A stretch of DNA of 64,000 nt from an uncultured Alistipes sp. (GTDB lineage Bacteria > Bacteroidota > Bacteroidia > Bacteroidales > Rikenellaceae). The stretch is from assembly GCA_947364365.1 (NCBI GenBank), contig CANASP010000005.1, positions 62,001-126,000 of the forward strand, read 5' to 3'. Shown piece by piece: positions 41,539 through 48,368 of the stretch; within the stretch, counting starts at the first letter, position 1, and each line of letters begins with the position of its first letter. The position numbers were made by a program, and so were the translations under genes. The notes beneath the pieces are model-generated. The model made no database searches and was not told the origin of the DNA. It saw nothing but the letters and a program-made list of their open reading frames with translations.

Positions 41539-42261
41539 CTACTCTTCGGCCTCCTTCATATTGTGGTAAACATTGGTCACGTCGTCGTCCTCCTCCAGAC
41601 GCTCGATGAGCTTCTCGACCGACTCGCGGCCCTCGGCGTCGAGCTCCTTGGTGTCGACGGGCAGGTAGGCCGACTCGCCCGATACGATCTCGAAGCCCTT
41701 GTCGTCGATCCACTTCTGGATGGCACCGAAGGCGTCGTAGGAGGCGTAGACGGTGATGCCGTCCTCCTCGGGGTAGAACTCGTCGACGCCCAGGTCGATC
41801 ATCTCCAGTTCGAGCTCCTCGGGATCGGCACCCTCCGCGGCGCGGAACTTGAAGATGCACTTGTGCTCGAACATGAATCCCACCGAGCCGCTGTTTCCCA
41901 GCGTACCGCCGCACTTGTTGAAGTGCATGCGCACGTTGGCGACGGTGCGGTTGGTGTTGTCGGTGGCGGTCTCCACGAGGAAGGCGATGCCGTGGGGGCC
42001 GTAGCCTTCGTATACGACCTCCTTGTAGTCGGCGGCGTCCTTCTCGGTGGCACGCTTGATGGCGCGCTCGACGTTCTCCTTGGGCATATTCTCGGCCTTG
42101 GCGTTCTGCATCAGGATGCGCAGACGGGTGTTGCCCGACGGATCGGGACCGCCGGCCTTGACAGCGATTTCGATCTCCTTACCGATTTTGGTGAAGACGC
42201 GGGCCATGTGTCCCCAACGCTTCATTTTCCGCGCTTTGCGGTATTCAAAGGCTCTTCCCAT
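41539..42261 (-). CDS. yebC: YebC/PmpR-family protein
   Basis: 240 residues of the widespread YebC/TACO1 family, first described as transcription regulators and more recently linked to translation of difficult peptide stretches. N-terminus MGRAFEYRKARKMKRWGHMARVF is the family variant of the usual A-G-H-S-K-W region; then GGPDPSGNTRLR, AENMPKENVERAIKRA, YEGYGPHGIAFLVE and the acidic C-terminal domain ending DDVTNVYHNM. Monocistronic, with a -7 box at 42299. Confidence 0.93.
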   Translation of the reverse strand: MGRAFEYRKARKMKRWGHMARVFTKIGKEIEIAVKAGGPDPSGNTRLRILMQNAKAENMPKENVERAIKRATEKDAADYKEVVYEGYGPHGIAFLVETATDNTNRTVANVRMHFNKCGGTLGNSGSVGFMFEHKCIFKFRAAEGADPEELELEMIDLGVDEFYPEEDGITVYASYDAFGAIQKWIDDKGFEIVSGESAYLPVDTKELDAEGRESVEKLIERLEEDDDVTNVYHNMKEAEE

Positions 42262-42298
42262 GACGTTCTATTTTTTATCGTTATTTTCTTTAGTGCCA

Positions 42299-42306
42299 CA
42301 AAGGTA
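42299..42306 (-). promoter_or_regulatory. yebC promoter, -7 box TACCTTTG
   Basis: TAnnTTTG match reading leftward, 38 bp before the yebC start. Confidence 0.65.
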
Positions 42307-42320
42307 TAAAATTCGTCAGG

Positions 42321-42347
42321 AAAAATTAAAGATTGAAAATTAAAAAT
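42321..42347. repeat. AT-rich TTGAAAATTAAAAATT tract upstream of VOC gene
   Basis: Reverse-orientation form of the TTTTCAA/TTTTTAA heptad tract, ending directly at the -7 box at 42348. Confidence 0.55.
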
Positions 42348-42355
42348 TACTTTTG
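42348..42355 (+). promoter_or_regulatory. Promoter of VOC-tsaC-thioesterase operon, -7 box TACTTTTG
   Basis: TAnnTTTG match 24 bp before the ATG at 42379, immediately downstream of an AT-rich heptad tract. Confidence 0.65.
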
Positions 42356-42378
42356 CATCGTACAAAACGACCGGACCG

Positions 42379-42762
42379 ATGGAAATCAAAAGCAGATTCG
42401 ACCATTTCAACATCAATGTCACCGATCTCGACCGCTCGCTGGCCTTCTACGACGCGGCCCTGGGGCTCAAGGAGATCAAGCGCAAGGAGGCCGCCGACGG
42501 CTCGTTCGTGCTCGTCTACCTGGGCGACGGGCAGACGGGCTTCCGTCTGGAGCTGACGTGGCTGCGCGACCACGCGGCCGCGCCCTACGAGCTGGGCGAG
42601 AACGAGAGCCACCTCTGCATGCGCGTCGCGGGCGACTACGACGCCATACGCGAATACCACCGCCAGATGGGGTGCGTATGCTACGAGAACCACGCGATGG
42701 GGCTCTACTTCATCAACGATCCCGACGACTACTGGATCGAGATCCTGCCGATAGTAAAATAA
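42379..42762 (+). CDS. VOC-superfamily protein, lactoylglutathione lyase-like
   Basis: 127 residues with the two beta-alpha-beta-beta-beta modules of the vicinal oxygen chelate fold: FDHFNINVTDLDRSLAFYDAALGL at the start (metal ligand His8-type), RLELTW in strand 4, HLCMRVAGDYDAIREYH, and the closing DPDDYWIEILP (metal ligand Glu). The layout is that of glyoxalase I, but Bacteroidetes lack glutathione in many cases, so methylglyoxal detoxification is only likely. First gene of a three-gene operon, 5 bp before tsaC. Confidence 0.85.
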   Translation: MEIKSRFDHFNINVTDLDRSLAFYDAALGLKEIKRKEAADGSFVLVYLGDGQTGFRLELTWLRDHAAAPYELGENESHLCMRVAGDYDAIREYHRQMGCVCYENHAMGLYFINDPDDYWIEILPIVK

Positions 42763-42767
42763 GCGAC

Positions 42768-43358
42768 ATGGCACAGACACCCAAGGAGAGCGACCTGCAA
42801 CGCGAGGTCGCGCTGGCCGCCGAGACGCTGCGCGCGGGCGGCATCGTGCTCTACCCCACCGACACGGTGTGGGGGCTGGGCTGCGACGCGACGAACGCCG
42901 AGGCCGTGGCGAAGATCTACGCGCTCAAACGGAGCGAGAACAAGAAGTCGATGCTCGTGCTCTGCGCCTCGGCCGACATGGTGGTGCGCTACGTCGACCG
43001 CGCACCGGGCATCGCCTTCGAGGTGATGGAGATGGCCACCTCGCCGCTGACGCTCATCCTGCCCGGCGCCCGGGGGCTCGCCGCGAACCTCATCCCCGAC
43101 GAGGGGACGCTCGGCGTGAGGGTCCCCGACCACGCCTTCTGCCAAAGGCTGCTGCGCGCGCTGGGGCGGCCGATCGTCTCGACGTCGGCCAACCGATCGG
43201 GCGAGGCGACGCCCGCGGGATTGCAGGAGGTGGCGCGCGAGATCGTCGACGGCGCCGACTTCGTGGTCAACCCCCGTTTCGAGGGGCATCCGACGCGCCG
43301 GGCCTCGTCGATCATCGCCTTCGGCGAGGGGGGCGAAGTGAAGGTAATACGCGAGTAG
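42768..43358 (+). CDS. tsaC: L-threonylcarbamoyladenylate synthase
   Basis: 196 residues, Sua5/YciO/YrdC fold. Makes threonylcarbamoyl-AMP from threonine, bicarbonate and ATP for the t6A37 modification of ANN-decoding tRNAs. Motifs: GGIVLYPTDTVWGLGCDA, YALKRSENKKSMLVL (K-R binding motif), TLILPG, LGVRVPDH and RPIVSTSANRSGEATP. It is the short TsaC type without the Sua5 C-terminal domain. Start at the MAQTPKESD Met; the next gene begins 1 bp after its stop. Confidence 0.94.
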   Translation: MAQTPKESDLQREVALAAETLRAGGIVLYPTDTVWGLGCDATNAEAVAKIYALKRSENKKSMLVLCASADMVVRYVDRAPGIAFEVMEMATSPLTLILPGARGLAANLIPDEGTLGVRVPDHAFCQRLLRALGRPIVSTSANRSGEATPAGLQEVAREIVDGADFVVNPRFEGHPTRRASSIIAFGEGGEVKVIRE

Positions 43359-43359
43359 G

Positions 43360-43755
43360 ATGGCACGCACGATCGAAACCCCGATCCAGCTGCGGTTCTC
43401 CGACCTGGACCCCTTCCACCACGTCAACAACGTGGCGCAGCAGATGTATTTCGACGTCGGCAAGACCGACTACTACGAGCGCGTCGTCGGCGAGGATATA
43501 CTCGCGGACCGGCAGCGCCTGGTCACCGTCTCGACGGCGACCTCCTACATGGGGCAGGTGCGCATGCACGACCGGCTGCGCGTGAGGACCACCTGCGAGC
43601 GGATCGGAAACAAGAGCCTCACGCTCCTGCAACAGCTTCTCGCGGGCGACGAGGTACGCAGCGAGAGCCGCTCGGTGATGGTCGCCTTCGACTTCGAGGC
43701 GCAACAGAGCGTAGTCGTCCCCGACCGCTGGCGGGAGCGGATGACGGCGGAGTGA
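43360..43755 (+). CDS. Acyl-CoA thioesterase, 4HBT family
   Basis: 131-residue hot-dog fold protein. Signature near the N-terminus: RFSDLDPFHHVNNVAQQMYFD, with the catalytic Asp of the 4-hydroxybenzoyl-CoA thioesterase family (D-x-D/x-x-x-H-V-N-N). The rest is the long helix and five-stranded sheet (TSYMGQVRMHDRLRVRT, SRSVMVAFDFEAQQSVVVP). Likely cleaves acyl-CoA; chain length unknown. It is coupled to tsaC by a 1-bp gap and closed by the terminator at 43757. Confidence 0.88.
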   Translation: MARTIETPIQLRFSDLDPFHHVNNVAQQMYFDVGKTDYYERVVGEDILADRQRLVTVSTATSYMGQVRMHDRLRVRTTCERIGNKSLTLLQQLLAGDEVRSESRSVMVAFDFEAQQSVVVPDRWRERMTAE

Positions 43756-43756
43756 C

Positions 43757-43790
43757 GAAAACGGCCGGACCCCTAGGTCCGGCCGTTTTC
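43757..43790. terminator. Bidirectional terminator between thioesterase gene and cca
   Basis: AAAACGGCCGGACC and GGTCCGGCCGTTTT form a near-perfect stem around CCTA. The cca stop lies in the right flank. Confidence 0.9.
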
Positions 43791-45192
43791 ATTCGGGACG
43801 CTTCTCCAGCCCACGGTCGGCGGCCAGACGCTCCATGAGGGCGTAGGCGGCGTCGTAGTCGTTGGGGATCGCACCGTCCAAGATGGCGTTCTTGATCGCC
43901 TCCTTGATCTCGCCGATCGCGCGGCAGGGCGGGATGCCGTAGGTCTGCATGATGATCTCGCCGGTGATCGGGGGCTGGAAGTTGCGGATGCGGTCGCGCT
44001 CCTCCAGATCCTTCATCTTGCGGCGCACCAGCTCGAAGTTGGCCAGGTAGCGCCGCACCTTGGCGTCGATGCCCGAGGTGATGTCGGCCTCGCAGAGCGT
44101 CATGAGCGCCTCGACGTCGTCGCCCGCCTCGAACAAGAGGCGCCGCACGGCCGAGTCGGTGACCAGATCCTCCGAGAGGATGATGGGCCGCAGGTGGAGG
44201 AAGACGAGTTTCTGCACGAACTTCATGTGTTCGCCCAGCGGCAGTTTCATCCGCCGGAAGATCGCCGGCACCATCTTCGACCCCAGGGTCTCGTGGCCGT
44301 GGAAGGTCCAACCCGCGCGCGGATCGTAGGCCTTGGTCAGCGGCTTGGCGATGTCGTGGAGCACGGCGGCCCAGCGCAGCCACAGATCGTCGGAACGGCG
44401 CGCGACGTTGTCCAGCACCTTGAGCGTGTGGACGAAATTGTCCTTGTGGGCGTGGCGGCCGCGGCGCTCGACGCCCTTCAGACGGTGCATCTCGGGGAAT
44501 ATGCGCTCCAGCAGCCCCGTGAGGTCGAGCAGCTCGAAGCCCAGCGAGGGCACGGGCGAGAGGACGATCTTGTTGAGCTCGACGATGATCCGCTCGCGCG
44601 AGACGATGGCGATGCGCGGGGCGTTGCGGCGGATCGCCTCGAAGGTCTCCTCCTCGATCGTAAAGCCCAGCTGGGCGGCGAAGCGCACGGCGCGCATCAT
44701 GCGCAGCGGGTCGTCGTCGAAGGTGATGTCGGGGTCGCACGGCGTGCGGATGATGCCCCGCTCGAGATCGTACATGCCGTCGAAGGGGTCGACCAGCTCG
44801 CCGAACGAGGCCTCGTTGAGCGACCAGGCCAGGGCGTTGATCGTGAAGTCGCGGCGCCGCTGGTCGTCGTCGAGCGTGCCGGCCTCGACCTGCGGCTTGC
44901 GCGAGTCGCGGGTGTAGGATTCGCGGCGGGCGCCGACGAACTCGACCTCGACGCCGCCGCGCGTGCGGACCATCGCCGTGCCGAAGGTCTTGAAGACCGA
45001 GACCTTGGCCCGCAGTTCGCGCCCCAGCGCCTCGGCCAGGGCGATGCCGCTGCCGACGACCACCACGTCAATGTCGGTCGAGGGGCGGCCGAGGTAGTGG
45101 TCGCGGACGTAGCCGCCCACGACGTAGGCGCTGACGCCCTGGGCGTCGGCCAGCCGCCCGATACGGCGGAAGATGGGATCGGAGAGCGGCAC
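43789..45192 (-). CDS. cca: CCA tRNA nucleotidyltransferase with HD domain
   Basis: 467 residues. Adds or repairs the 3' CCA of tRNAs, needed here because neither tRNA gene in the window encodes CCA. Class II nucleotidyltransferase head: YVVGGYVRDHYLGRPSTDIDVVV (GG and DxD motifs), RRESYTRDSRKP, RRRDFTINALAW, DPLRMMRAVRFAAQLGF, then a central helical part and an HD domain with AVLHDIAKP. Last gene of the leftward pdxJ-GDSL-cca unit, 3 bp after the GDSL gene. Confidence 0.95.
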   Translation of the reverse strand: MPLSDPIFRRIGRLADAQGVSAYVVGGYVRDHYLGRPSTDIDVVVVGSGIALAEALGRELRAKVSVFKTFGTAMVRTRGGVEVEFVGARRESYTRDSRKPQVEAGTLDDDQRRRDFTINALAWSLNEASFGELVDPFDGMYDLERGIIRTPCDPDITFDDDPLRMMRAVRFAAQLGFTIEEETFEAIRRNAPRIAIVSRERIIVELNKIVLSPVPSLGFELLDLTGLLERIFPEMHRLKGVERRGRHAHKDNFVHTLKVLDNVARRSDDLWLRWAAVLHDIAKPLTKAYDPRAGWTFHGHETLGSKMVPAIFRRMKLPLGEHMKFVQKLVFLHLRPIILSEDLVTDSAVRRLLFEAGDDVEALMTLCEADITSGIDAKVRRYLANFELVRRKMKDLEERDRIRNFQPPITGEIIMQTYGIPPCRAIGEIKEAIKNAILDGAIPNDYDAAYALMERLAADRGLEKRPE

Positions 45193-45195
45193 GGG

Positions 45196-45846
45196 CTATT
45201 TCACATAGGGGGCCACGGCATCCCTCCAGACGAGGTAGCCCTCGCCCGTCAGATGCAGGCCGTCGTTGGTATAGCGCTTGTCGAGCAGCCCCTCGCCGTC
45301 GGCGAGCACCGGCGTAAGGTCGAGGAACAGGACGTTGCGGCGGCGCCAGCAGAGCTTCTCCAGCAGCAGGTTCGTCTCGCGGATCTCGGCCTTGCGGCGC
45401 CAGTGGCCCCACGAGACGCCCTCGATGCGGTCGTTGACCGGCAGGACGCTCTGCACGTAGATCTTCGTGCGGGGCGACTCGGCGGCGAAGCGGTCGATCA
45501 GCCGGGCGACGTTGGCCACGACCGACCGGGGCGAAAGGCCCGCCGCGAGGTCGTTGGTGCCGATCATGAGGAACACCTTTTTGGGACGGCCCGCAACGAT
45601 CGGGTCGAGGCGGTCGAGCAGCCACGACGAGCGGTCGCCGCTGATGCCGCGGTTGAGCACGCGGTGCCGGTCGAAGAGCTCGGCCCACTCGCCCCCGTCG
45701 GTGATGCTGTTGCCCACGAAGACGATGTCGGACGAGCGGACGGGAAGCGCCTCGAAGAGGCTGCTGCGCTGGCGGTAGTAGGTGCCCTGCGCCAGGGCGG
45801 CGGAGGCGACGAGCAGCGCCGCCGAAAGGAGGAGGAGTCGTTTCAC
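45196..45846 (-). CDS. Secreted SGNH/GDSL hydrolase
   Basis: 216 residues with a signal peptide (LLLLSAALLVASAALAQ, about 4-20). SGNH blocks are readable: VGNSITDGGEW (block I, nucleophile Ser), GISGD (block II Gly), GTNDLAAG (block III Asn) and DGLHLTGEGYLVW (block V Asp/His). Family members deacylate lipids, carbohydrates (including sialate or xylan acetyl groups) or PAF-like substrates; the target cannot be chosen. Sits 12 bp after pdxJ and 3 bp before cca in a leftward operon. Confidence 0.9.
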   Translation of the reverse strand: MKRLLLLSAALLVASAALAQGTYYRQRSSLFEALPVRSSDIVFVGNSITDGGEWAELFDRHRVLNRGISGDRSSWLLDRLDPIVAGRPKKVFLMIGTNDLAAGLSPRSVVANVARLIDRFAAESPRTKIYVQSVLPVNDRIEGVSWGHWRRKAEIRETNLLLEKLCWRRRNVLFLDLTPVLADGEGLLDKRYTNDGLHLTGEGYLVWRDAVAPYVK

Positions 45847-45858
45847 GGAGCGGATGAT

Positions 45859-46569
45859 TTAAAGTTGGCGGCGGTAGAGGGCCACCGTGTTTTCCATGCC
45901 GTAGATCCAGGCGTCGCAGACCAGCGCGTGGCCGATCGACACCTCGTCGGTCCAGGGGATGCGTTCGAGGTAGTAGCGCAGGTTTTCCAGCGAGAGGTCG
46001 TGGCCGGCGTTGAGCCCCAGCCCCCGGCGGCGGGCCTCCTCGGCGGCGGCGACGTAGGGGGCCACGGCGGCCTCGCGGTCCGCGGCATAGCGGCGCGCGT
46101 AGGCCTCGGTGTAGAGCTCGACGCGGTCGGCGCCGCACGCCGCGGCTCCGGCGACCATCGCCGGATCGGGATCGACGAAGATCGAGACGCGGATGCCCCG
46201 CTCGCGGAAGCGGGCGGCGATCCCCGAGAGGAAGTCGCGGTGGGCCAAGGTGTTCCACCCCGCGTTGGAGGTGAGGGCGTCGGGGGCGTCGGGGACCAGC
46301 GTCACCTGCGCGGGAGCGGCCTCCAGCACCAGGGAGACGAATGCCTCGGTGGGGTTGCCCTCGATGTTGAGTTCGGTGGAGAGCACCCGCCGCAGCGCGT
46401 GCACGTCGTCGGGGCGGATGTGGCGCCCGTCGGGACGCGGATGGACCGTGATGCCGTCGGCGCCGAAGCGCTCGATCGCCGTCGCCGCACGCACCAGGTC
46501 GGGACGACCGCCGCCGCGCGCGTTGCGCACCAGGGCGATCTTATTGATGTTTACGCTCAGTTTTGTCAT
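45859..46569 (-). CDS. pdxJ: Pyridoxine 5'-phosphate synthase
   Basis: 236 residues. Condenses 1-deoxyxylulose-5-phosphate with 3-amino-2-oxopropyl phosphate in the DXP-dependent vitamin B6 pathway. TIM-barrel motifs: SVNINKIALVRNARGG at strand 1, ADGITVHPRPDGRHIRPDDV, LNIEGNPTEAFV, SIFVDPDP, ELYTEAYA and LGLNAGHDLSLENL (phosphate site). Start at Met 46569 directly before the first strand. Divergent from nadK, an arrangement common in Bacteroidales. Confidence 0.96.
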   Translation of the reverse strand: MTKLSVNINKIALVRNARGGGRPDLVRAATAIERFGADGITVHPRPDGRHIRPDDVHALRRVLSTELNIEGNPTEAFVSLVLEAAPAQVTLVPDAPDALTSNAGWNTLAHRDFLSGIAARFRERGIRVSIFVDPDPAMVAGAAACGADRVELYTEAYARRYAADREAAVAPYVAAAEEARRRGLGLNAGHDLSLENLRYYLERIPWTDEVSIGHALVCDAWIYGMENTVALYRRQL

Positions 46570-46575
46570 AAAAAC

Positions 46576-46583
46576 GTTATCTT
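46576..46583 (+). promoter_or_regulatory. Probable nadK promoter, -7 box TATCTTTG
   Basis: Perfect TAnnTTTG reading rightward, giving an unusually long leader of about 85 nt before nadK. It lies only 7 bp from the divergent pdxJ start, whose own promoter is unclear. Confidence 0.55.
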
Positions 46584-46667
46584 TGCCTGACCAACCCCCG
46601 CCCGGACGCAGTCGCATGCCGCGCGAAGGCGTGGTAAAGTTACGTTATTTTTTCGAATACTCCGCCG

Positions 46668-47546
46668 ATGAGAATCCTACTTTTTTCCCGACCGCAGACC
46701 GGAGCGGGCCCCGAGGGGCTCCGCCGCCTGATCGGAACGATCCGCCGCCACGGCTTCGACTGGGCCGCCAACGACGAGATCGCCGACGAGGTGGCCCGGG
46801 CCACGGGCGAGCGGCCCGACGCCGCACGGCGCTACGGCGGGCGCATCGACGCCGGCGAGCGGGCGCAGCTGATGGTCTGCTACGGCGGCGATGGCACGCT
46901 GCTCGAAGGGGTCCACCGCCTGGGCGGCGCGCCGATCCCCGTGCTGGGGATCAACGCCGGCCACCTGGGATTCCTGACCGGCTCCCCCGACGACGACCTC
47001 GACCGGCTCTTCGCCCGCATCGCCGCGGGCGACTTCGCGGTGGAGGCGCGGGCGATGCTGGAGGTGACGGGCGACTTCGCCTCGGAGCCCGACTCGCGGC
47101 TGGCGCTCAACGAGTTCACGATCCAGCGCCACGGCGCCGAGATGATCTCGGTGGAGACCTACGTCGACGGACAGATGGTGGCCACGTACCACGGCGACGG
47201 GGTGATCGTCTCGACGCCGACCGGCTCGACGGCCTACGCCCTGAGCGCCGGCGGTCCCGTCGTGGCCCCCACGTGCGCCTGCCTCGTCATCTCGCCCCTG
47301 GCGCCCCACAACCTCACGATGCGGCCGGTGGTGATTCCCGACACGGCCCGCATCGAGCTGCGCATCCGCGCCCGCCGCGCCGAGCGGTTCGTGACGCTCG
47401 ACAACCGCACCTACGCCGTGGGGCCGGCGGCCGTTTTCACGGTCCGCCGGGCCGAAGAGCGTATTTTGCTGGCTCTTCCGCACAATATATCCTTCTACGA
47501 CACGTTAAGGAACAAGATGATGTGGGGAATCGACCTGCGGAGCTAA
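46668..47546 (+). CDS. nadK: NAD kinase
   Basis: 292 residues. Phosphorylates NAD to NADP. Motifs: CYGGDGTLLEGVHRL (GGDG ATP site), GINAGHLGFLTG, LNEFTIQR, and GDGVIVSTPTGSTAYALSAGGPVVAP in the substrate site. The N-terminus begins directly with the first strand (MRILLFSRPQ). First gene of nadK-uppS-bamA-skp-skp, though uppS has its own -7 box. Confidence 0.96.
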   Translation: MRILLFSRPQTGAGPEGLRRLIGTIRRHGFDWAANDEIADEVARATGERPDAARRYGGRIDAGERAQLMVCYGGDGTLLEGVHRLGGAPIPVLGINAGHLGFLTGSPDDDLDRLFARIAAGDFAVEARAMLEVTGDFASEPDSRLALNEFTIQRHGAEMISVETYVDGQMVATYHGDGVIVSTPTGSTAYALSAGGPVVAPTCACLVISPLAPHNLTMRPVVIPDTARIELRIRARRAERFVTLDNRTYAVGPAAVFTVRRAEERILLALPHNISFYDTLRNKMMWGIDLRS

Positions 47547-47585
47547 TCTTTCGCCGATTTTTCGGCCCGGTTCCGAGATTTTTCC

Positions 47586-47593
47586 TATATTTG
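47586..47593 (+). promoter_or_regulatory. uppS promoter, -7 box TATATTTG, near-leaderless
   Basis: TAnnTTTG match whose last G is 9 bp from the uppS ATG, predicting a leader of only a few nucleotides. Confidence 0.65.
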
Positions 47594-47601
47594 CACCCTA
47601 T

Positions 47602-48339
47602 ATGGCTACAACGAGCGAACAGAAACGCACGCCGCAGCACGTCGCCGTCATCATGGACGGCAACGGCCGGTGGGCCGAGATGCGCGGCAAGGAGCGTTGC
47701 GAAGGACACGTCGCGGGCGTGGAATCGGTGCGCACGACGCTGCGCGCAGCCCTGCGCAACGGGGTGAAATACCTGACGCTCTACACCTTCTCGACCGAGA
47801 ACTGGGGCCGGCCCGCCGCCGAGGTCGACGCGCTGATGGAGCTTTTCTGCCGCTGCGTCGCGGGCGAGACCCCCGAACTGATCGAGAAAGGGGTGCGCAT
47901 CCGCATGATCGGCGACCGCAGCCGCTTTTCGGAGCAGGTGCGAGAGGCGCTCTCCGAGGCCGAACGCCTGACCGCCGCATGCGACCGCCTGACGCTGATC
48001 CTGGCGCTCAACTACTCGTCGCGCGACGAAATCACGCGGGCCGTGCGGAGGCTGGCCTCCGAGGTCGCCGCCGGCAGCCTCGCCCCCGCGGCGATCGACG
48101 AAACGGCGATCGCCCGCGCGCTCGACACGGCCGAATACCCCGACCCCGACCTGGTGATCCGCACCAGCGGCGAGTGCCGGCTGAGCAACTTCCTGCTCTG
48201 GCAGGCCTCCTACGCCGAACTGCTCTTCACGCCGGTGCTGTGGCCCGATTTCACGGAGGAGGAGTTCGACCGCGCGCTGGAGGAGTACGCCCGCCGGGAC
48301 CGGCGTTTCGGACTGGTGAAGCAGACCGCAGAGAACTGA
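47602..48339 (+). CDS. uppS: Undecaprenyl diphosphate synthase
   Basis: 245 residues, cis-prenyltransferase that makes the C55 lipid carrier for wall and surface glycans. Motifs: HVAVIMDGNGRWAEMRG (catalytic Asp), GHVAGVESVRTTL, YLTLYTFSTENWGRP, LNYSSRDEI, and PDPDLVIRTSGECRLSNFLLWQASYAELLF. The canonical R-x-x-G-E-x-R-x-S-N-F region is complete. Followed after 29 bp by bamA. Confidence 0.96.
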   Translation: MATTSEQKRTPQHVAVIMDGNGRWAEMRGKERCEGHVAGVESVRTTLRAALRNGVKYLTLYTFSTENWGRPAAEVDALMELFCRCVAGETPELIEKGVRIRMIGDRSRFSEQVREALSEAERLTAACDRLTLILALNYSSRDEITRAVRRLASEVAAGSLAPAAIDETAIARALDTAEYPDPDLVIRTSGECRLSNFLLWQASYAELLFTPVLWPDFTEEEFDRALEEYARRDRRFGLVKQTAEN

Positions 48340-48368
48340 ACTTGAATTTGAAGAACAGAACCAATTAG